Assembly: GCA_019248485.1 (NCBI GenBank)
Contig: JAEHGL010000004.1
Coordinates: forward strand, 1-46,812
Length of the DNA: 46,812 nt
Direction: 5' to 3'
From: Candidatus Komeilibacteria bacterium S5_K13
Lineage (GTDB): Bacteria; Patescibacteriota; Patescibacteriia; UBA1558; S5-K13
Positions within the stretch are counted from its first letter, which is position 1; every line of letters starts with the position of its first letter. Position numbers and translations under genes: made by a program. The notes beneath the pieces were generated by a model. The model did no database searches and had not been told where the DNA came from. It saw only the letters and a program-made list of their open reading frames with translations. Below, piece by piece: positions 42,343 to 46,812 of this stretch.

Positions 42343-42741
42343 ATGACAAATTTAACAAAAAAAGTAGTAAGCTTTTCTCTAGTGCTTCTTATCTCTTGTT
42401 TTATGGTTGGGGCAGTAAGTGCTCAAAACGGGGTAGCTAATGGACTAGAATATGCAGGAGATGTTGCTTCAGATGGTGGTCTCGGAGATGCAGATAGCGA
42501 AACCGCAATATCAGCAATAATAAACACTGTTTTAGGATTTTTGGGATTAATAGCTCTTGTAGTTATTCTTCTTGGTGGATTTAAATGGATGACATCAGGT
42601 GGAAATGACGATAAGGTAAAAAAAGCAAAGGCAACTCTTATGGCTGGAATCACTGGACTTATCATAGTTCTTGCAGCATATGTAATAGTTGGATTTGTAG
42701 TTGATACTGCTGGAACAGCAACTGGGGCAGACACGCTATAA
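42343..42741 (+). CDS. T4SS-type pilin, array member 3
   Basis: The 132-residue protein has a signal-like start (VVSFSLVLLISCFMVGAVSA, then Q). Two helices flank GGFKWMTSGGNDDKVKKAKA. The mature part is small and Gly/Ala-rich, as in major pilins. It is the only pilin with its own candidate promoter, a 5' hairpin, a strong hairpin behind it and repeats before the next gene. This suggests the most heavily expressed member. Confidence 0.85.
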   Translation: MTNLTKKVVSFSLVLLISCFMVGAVSAQNGVANGLEYAGDVASDGGLGDADSETAISAIINTVLGFLGLIALVVILLGGFKWMTSGGNDDKVKKAKATLMAGITGLIIVLAAYVIVGFVVDTAGTATGADTL

Positions 42742-42748
42742 TTTAGAT

Positions 42749-42775
42749 ACTCTTATCCTCTCTTTATAGAGGGGG
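42749..42775 (+). terminator. Stem-loop after the pilin at 42343
   Basis: CTTATCCTCTC and GAGGGGGTAAG form an 11-bp stem with two wobbles. The T run is weak, so it may process or partly terminate the transcript. Confidence 0.45.
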
Positions 42776-42784
42776 TAAGTAATT

Positions 42785-42905
42785 TGAATTAATTCGTTCC
42801 CCACCCTTTCCCTCCCCATCGTAGATGGAGAGGGAGAAAAATTTAAGTAGCAATCAAAACAATCCCCCTTCTCCCATATCTAGGAGAAGGGTTGGGGATG
42901 AGGGA
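42785..42905. repeat. Palindromic repeat element between pilin genes
   Basis: Two hairpins, CTCCCCATC-GTA-GATGGAGAG (near 42812) and CCCTTCTCC-CATATCTA-GGAGAAGGG (near 42867), sit between C-rich and G-rich ends (CCCACCCTTTCC and GGGTTGGGGATGAGGG). It belongs to the family at 416-519 and 13021-13080. Confidence 0.75.
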
Positions 42906-42922
42906 TAATAAAATAAACTTAA

Positions 42923-43363
42923 ATGAAAAACAAAAACAACAAAAACGTGCTTAGTATATTTTTTATATCATTGTTATTTTTATTAATAACAATTTTTAAT
43001 TTCCAAATCACCCTTGCTACTGAACCTGAAAATTTTGGTCTAAAAACAACAGCTGATTCCTCTGGATTAATAAGTAACAACAGTGAGAATCAAGACATCG
43101 TAACAATAGTGGGAAATATTGTTGGCTATGCGCTTTATTTTACTGGATCAATATTTTTTATATTAATTATTATTGCTGGATTTACATGGATGACCGCAGG
43201 CGGAGAAGAAAAAAAAGTCAAAGACGCAAAAGACAAAATCAAAGGTGCTATAATGGGAATAATAGTAATACTTTGCGCCTATATAATTACAAATTTTGTG
43301 TTTGACACATTAAAACAAACCATAGAAACAACGCCCGCCGGAACAACGGGAACAACACCATAG
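42923..43363 (+). CDS. T4SS-type pilin, array member 4
   Basis: A 146-residue protein with a hydrophobic start (FFISLLFLLITIFNFQITLA) and two helices around AGFTWMTAGGEEKKVKDAKD. It has a longer acidic loop before the first mature helix (ENFGLKTTADSSGLISNNSENQ region). The C terminus is Thr/Gly-rich. It is followed after 8 bases by the next member, so the last five pilins form one run. Confidence 0.8.
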   Translation: MKNKNNKNVLSIFFISLLFLLITIFNFQITLATEPENFGLKTTADSSGLISNNSENQDIVTIVGNIVGYALYFTGSIFFILIIIAGFTWMTAGGEEKKVKDAKDKIKGAIMGIIVILCAYIITNFVFDTLKQTIETTPAGTTGTTP

Positions 43364-43371
43364 TCAAAGAG

Positions 43372-43761
43372 ATGACAAACAAAACACTCACAATTAAATA
43401 CGCATTAATAATTATTTTAAATTTTTTTATCTTTTCTTATACATATGGAAGCTCCATAGATAACGCATCTCAAGATGCTTATAATCTAGCAATTGATCTC
43501 GGATACAGCGTACATAGTGATCAAAGTATTTTGTTTGTGATTGGAACGGTCATAAGATATGCACTAGGCTTATTTGGAATAATATTCTTAGTTCTTACTA
43601 TAATAAATGGTTTCAAGTGGATGACTGCGGGTGGTAATGAAGAAGATGTAAAAAAGGCCAAAACAGGAATAATGAATACAATAAAAGGGCTTGCCATTAT
43701 TACAATAGCGTATGTGCTTACAACCCTTATTCAAACTACGCTTTCTACAATAACAAAATAA
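43372..43761 (+). CDS. T4SS-type pilin, array member 5
   Basis: A 129-residue protein with signal-like start (LIIILNFFIFSYTYG), then two helices around NGFKWMTAGGNEEDVKKAK. It carries the shared motif almost exactly. It lies 8 bases after member 4 and 19 before member 6. Confidence 0.8.
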   Translation: MTNKTLTIKYALIIILNFFIFSYTYGSSIDNASQDAYNLAIDLGYSVHSDQSILFVIGTVIRYALGLFGIIFLVLTIINGFKWMTAGGNEEDVKKAKTGIMNTIKGLAIITIAYVLTTLIQTTLSTITK

Positions 43762-43780
43762 TCAAATTTAATTATACGCC

Positions 43781-44251
43781 ATGAAATACACAAAAAATAA
43801 ATTAGAGCTCAATAAATTAAACAAGATATTTCTAATATTTTCAATAGTTATAATATCTTTTTTATTTTTATATTCTAACAATTCCACGGCAGAAGAATTA
43901 GCAGTAGGAGAAACATCTCCAGTAGCACCACCTGCATACAATATTAGTAATACCGGAAATAGTATTAATGACATAGCTCAGCCAGCCGGATATCAAACTG
44001 GTGGAAATATAACAGCATATACTGTAGTTGGAAACCTGATAAAAGTAATGCTATCATTTTTAGGAATATTATTTCTAATACTTGTAATAGTAAGCGGGTT
44101 CCAATGGATGACCGCTGAAGGCAATGAAGATGGTGTAAAAAAAGCAAAGGCTAGAATAAAAAATGCAACAATAGGACTTGCGATTGTGGTGCTTGCCTAT
44201 TCTCTCACGTATTTCATACTAGATATTTTATTAACTCAAACAATTAAATAA
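43781..44251 (+). CDS. T4SS-type pilin, array member 6
   Basis: A 156-residue protein with a hydrophobic start (IFLIFSIVIISFLFLYS) and a longer Pro/Ala/Asn-rich N-terminal region in the mature part (PVAPPAYNISNTGN). Two helices flank SGFQWMTAEGNEDGVKKAK. It is closely similar to member 7 (shared SFLGILFLILVIVSGFQWMT), so those two look like recent duplicates. Spacing to member 7 is 4 bases. Confidence 0.8.
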   Translation: MKYTKNKLELNKLNKIFLIFSIVIISFLFLYSNNSTAEELAVGETSPVAPPAYNISNTGNSINDIAQPAGYQTGGNITAYTVVGNLIKVMLSFLGILFLILVIVSGFQWMTAEGNEDGVKKAKARIKNATIGLAIVVLAYSLTYFILDILLTQTIK

Positions 44252-44255
44252 GCTC

Positions 44256-44675
44256 ATGAAAACAAAAAAAATATTTATAACTCTTTCGATAATTGTAATA
44301 TCTTTTTTATTTATTATTCCAAACTTTATTTTTGCAGAAGAAACAACAAATATCTCACCAACAAAGGCAGAGATATTAAACAATACAAAAACTGTTGGAA
44401 ATAGTGCTGGGTATGCTAATGCAGACAAAAATACCATTATCACAACCGCCGCAAATACGGTTAAAATAATTTTATCATTTTTAGGGATAATATTTTTAAT
44501 TCTTGTTATAATAAGCGGGTTTCAATGGATGACAGCCCAAGGAAATGAAGATGCTGTTAAAAAAGCAAGGGCTAGAATAAAAAATGCAATAATAGGAATT
44601 ACAATAATTTTATTTTCTTATTCTTTGGTTGCCTTTATAGAATTTATAGTAATAAAAGGTGCTCAAGGAGAATAA
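44256..44675 (+). CDS. T4SS-type pilin, array member 7
   Basis: A 139-residue protein with hydrophobic start (IFITLSIIVISFLFIIPNFIFA) and two helices around SGFQWMTAQGNEDAVKKAR. It is nearest to member 6. It lies 4 bases after member 6 and 8 before member 8. Confidence 0.8.
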   Translation: MKTKKIFITLSIIVISFLFIIPNFIFAEETTNISPTKAEILNNTKTVGNSAGYANADKNTIITTAANTVKIILSFLGIIFLILVIISGFQWMTAQGNEDAVKKARARIKNAIIGITIILFSYSLVAFIEFIVIKGAQGE

Positions 44676-44683
44676 ACAAACAT

Positions 44684-45112
44684 ATGACAATACTTAAAAA
44701 AATCAAGATCTCTATATTAATAATCATTATAAGCTGTTTTCTTGTAAATTATTCTTTGGCAGAAGAAGGTGTTTCAAACGACACAATACCAACGTATACA
44801 GATAGAGCTGACGATTTCGCTGGACAAGCTGGCCTAATAGCACCATCTCACACAACAATTATCAAAAACTCATTAAACATTGCCTTAGGTTTACTCGGAC
44901 TCATATTTCTTGTATTAATAATTTATTCTGGATTTATGTGGATGACTTCTGCTGGAAATGAAGAAAAGGTAAAAAAAGCAAAATTAGCTCTCAAGAATTC
45001 GATCATTGGTGTTATAATAATTCTCTTTTCTTTTATAATAACTCAATTTGTATTTAATACCATAGATTCAACTACAAAACCCGTAGAAAATAACGGCATC
45101 TTTCAATTATAA
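44684..45112 (+). CDS. T4SS-type pilin, array member 8
   Basis: A 142-residue protein with signal-like start (ISILIIIISCFLVNYSLA) and two helices around SGFMWMTSAGNEEKVKKAK. The C terminus is acidic/polar (STTKPVENNGIFQL). It ends the array. A bidirectional terminator 26 bases later separates it from the convergent isomerase gene. Confidence 0.8.
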   Translation: MTILKKIKISILIIIISCFLVNYSLAEEGVSNDTIPTYTDRADDFAGQAGLIAPSHTTIIKNSLNIALGLLGLIFLVLIIYSGFMWMTSAGNEEKVKKAKLALKNSIIGVIIILFSFIITQFVFNTIDSTTKPVENNGIFQL

Positions 45113-45137
45113 AATCAGTTTAGTATAGATTAAATAT

Positions 45138-45170
45138 AAAAATCAGCTTCTCGAGAAGCTGATTTTTATT
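45138..45170. terminator. Bidirectional rho-independent terminator
   Basis: A long perfect stem around TCTCGAGA (AATCAGCTT / AAGCTGATT) lies between A and T runs. It ends both the pilin array and the convergent isomerase gene. Confidence 0.9.
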
Positions 45171-45203
45171 TATGCATTATAAATAATTTTTCTAATAATT
45201 CAA

Positions 45204-46214
45204 TCACTCGTTCATTCTTTTTTTCAAATAGTCAACAAACGGATTTGGTTGGGGATCAATATTATTAAAATATGCCAAATAAAAAGATGCGTATGATGAT
45301 ATTCCAAGCATACACATTGCCTCTTCATATATATTTTTACCCATTGGCTTTATTTCAATAAACTTAATTTTCTTTTTATTTAGAATTTCTTTCATTATTT
45401 CATATCGTTTTTGATTTCTCTTGTAATAATTATGTGAGTTTATCAAAACATATATAATTTGCTTGTTTATCTCCACTGGATTACTAAGTCCCTCAAATTG
45501 ATGATGGCAAATTTCGGGAATAGAAAAATATGCTGACATATTCTTTCCAGTTTCATTAATTTGATTTTGAAAAATATGAGCATTGGCAATAAGATGTTCT
45601 GATGCAATAATAATAGGCATCTTACCGCTTATGTTTTTTGCAATTTTCTCTGCAACTGCCTTTCCCCTGATAAAGATTTTTACTTCTTTTTCAATTTTTG
45701 AAATACCATACTTCAAAAATCCTAATTGATTTAACAAACAAATAAAAACCGCTATAGAATAACCCGCTGCAAATCTAGGATTTTTTGCATAATTATAAAT
45801 AGGATCATAAACAAATTTGGTAGAGTCTGATTTTGAAAGTTTGCCACCAGTGCAAATTACAAAAGTTTTAAGCCCCTTCTTTTTAGCACTTTTAAAACAA
45901 CTAATAGACTCCTCTGTTGAACCAGAAAAACTTGATATCACAACAAGTGTTTGCTTATCAACCCATGCTGGTAAATCATATTCATTTGAAATAATAAGTG
46001 GAACATTGATACATTTTGCAAAAACACTTCTTACAAAATGTGGCCCCAAAGCTGATCCACCCATTCCACAAACAATAATTTTATTAACCCCTTTAATATT
46101 GCTTAAGTCAACATTTTTAAACTCCTTAAAAATTTGCTCAAACTGTTTATGAGAATTTTCATAAGTTTTGAAAACGAATCCCTTATCAAAATCTTTTATC
46201 TTTTTTTGGTCCAT
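45204..46214 (-). CDS. Bifunctional phosphoglucose/phosphomannose isomerase
   Basis: These SIS-fold enzymes interconvert aldose and ketose phosphates of glucose and mannose. The 336-residue protein has KIIVCGMGGSALGPHF (45-60) and VVISSFSGSTEESISC (91-106), the sugar-phosphate binding Ser/Thr loop. The C-terminal EICHHQFEGLSNP is the family signature. It fits with galU as a source of sugar precursors. Length is normal for this family. It is convergent with the pilin array. Confidence 0.92.
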   Translation of the reverse strand: MDQKKIKDFDKGFVFKTYENSHKQFEQIFKEFKNVDLSNIKGVNKIIVCGMGGSALGPHFVRSVFAKCINVPLIISNEYDLPAWVDKQTLVVISSFSGSTEESISCFKSAKKKGLKTFVICTGGKLSKSDSTKFVYDPIYNYAKNPRFAAGYSIAVFICLLNQLGFLKYGISKIEKEVKIFIRGKAVAEKIAKNISGKMPIIIASEHLIANAHIFQNQINETGKNMSAYFSIPEICHHQFEGLSNPVEINKQIIYVLINSHNYYKRNQKRYEIMKEILNKKKIKFIEIKPMGKNIYEEAMCMLGISSYASFYLAYFNNIDPQPNPFVDYLKKRMNE

Positions 46215-46288
46215 ATTTTTGTTTGTTATTTATATCTTATTTATTATATCTCAATTTTTAACCATTCCCAACTCCTCGTTCCTTATGC

Positions 46289-46812
46289 CTATTTCTTGCT
46301 ATCCACTTCATTCAAATAAATATATTTTATCGGCGACAACAATGTATTTGTCTTGCGCTTATCAATTACTCTATACCCACCAAGCTCTGAAAAAGAAATA
46401 ATATATTTCATCTGATGATTTTTGGATATTTGCTTTACATACCATGGTGCCCAGGTAGGAGTAAATTTTCCCAAAGGCTCGTTTTCCGACAATCTATACA
46501 AATTCCATCCATTCCATTCATATCCAGCTTCAATATCTTTGATATTAGATGTTGATAATAAATCTCTACCCATATCCCACCTTGTCTTATTCCACAACAA
46601 ATAATCTCTTGTTTCAATAAACACAAAAATGATCTGAATCAATAATAAAATGACAAATATTCTTTTTGAAAAGTTCTGTTTTTCTATTATCAGAGCGCAT
46701 AGCAATATCAAAAATGGAAATATAATAAGCAAATATCTATCAAAAGACATTATTGGCCTAAACGGCTGATTTTCTAGTTAAAACAACCCTTATTGTTTTG
46801 ATTAGAATTATT
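46289..46812 (-). pseudogene. C-terminal part of a membrane glycosyltransferase-like protein, probably frameshifted, cut by window edge
   Basis: The open 153-residue frame starts with MSFDRYLLIIFPFLILLCAL. This resembles the last helices and soluble end of GT39-type mannosyltransferases rather than a true N terminus. Upstream in frame are RPI and then a stop at about 46780. Another frame stays open to the window edge (IKTIRVVLTRK). Dropping one A from the AAAA run at 46770-46773 joins them into one protein. It is therefore either a frameshifted gene or a sequencing error. The rest lies outside the window. Confidence 0.5.

Noticed and set aside
46422-46604. Plus-strand ORF opposite the last gene
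   Set aside because: Antisense shadow; the minus frame has the membrane-protein pattern.

Overview
The window is an AT-rich bacterial chromosome segment that looks like a Candidate Phyla Radiation (Patescibacteria, Parcubacteria-like) genome. The evidence is indirect: stand-alone short housekeeping enzymes, runs of small two-helix T4SS-type pilin genes, a very large cysteine-rich secreted protein beside a VirB6-like membrane protein, tRNA genes with encoded CCA, and a YkuD protein that is little more than the catalytic domain. Genes read cleanly with the standard bacterial code, so UGA is not recoded.

Layout. 1-5.4 kb: L,D-transpeptidase framed by inverted repeats, a membrane-anchored unknown, then a minus-strand operon of a small coiled-coil protein, gpmI and a DUF2090/IolC-type aldolase, then a small plus-strand membrane protein. 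5.5-7.5 kb: rpsF-ssb-rpsR-efp, closed by a 143-bp element with perfect terminal inverted repeats. 7.6-23.1 kb: a minus-strand surface-machine locus read in the order TSP3-repeat membrane protein, 3035-residue secreted protein, VirB6/TrbL-like 1176-residue protein, 607-residue cytosolic protein. 23.2-28.5 kb: ksgA, an MFS permease, a GxxExxY protein, a 46-bp tandem repeat and leuS. 29.1-32.6 kb: a LysM/M23 peptidase, an ASCH-MazG pair and a frameshifted Na+/solute symporter.

32.6-36.1 kb is an accessory, repeat-dense region. It holds a novel short-repeat protein, two identical 231-bp direct repeats around a small secreted protein, tRNA-Lys(CTT) with broken copies of its 5' end, and a tRNA-Arg(TCG) whose two halves lie 588 nt apart around a GIY-YIG gene and an intact second tRNA-Arg(TCG). 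36.1-38.5 kb: gmk, an RluA/RluD-family pseudouridine synthase, a candidate small RNA with a consensus promoter and terminator, and a NYN-domain protein. 38.7-45.1 kb: galU, a solute-binding lipoprotein and eight pilin-domain genes in a row. The window ends with a phosphoglucose/phosphomannose isomerase and the 3' end of a probably frameshifted membrane glycosyltransferase-like gene.

Functionally the window joins core translation and sugar metabolism to envelope remodelling (YkuD, LysM/M23) and to two loci that plausibly build an exported appendage: the VirB6-like/giant protein locus and the pilin array. The most unusual items are the split tRNA-Arg, the tRNA-associated direct repeats, the giant cysteine-rich protein, the eight-gene pilin array, and a family of small palindromic elements that insert between and even inside genes. 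All functional names come from motif reading by eye; no database search or folding program was run.
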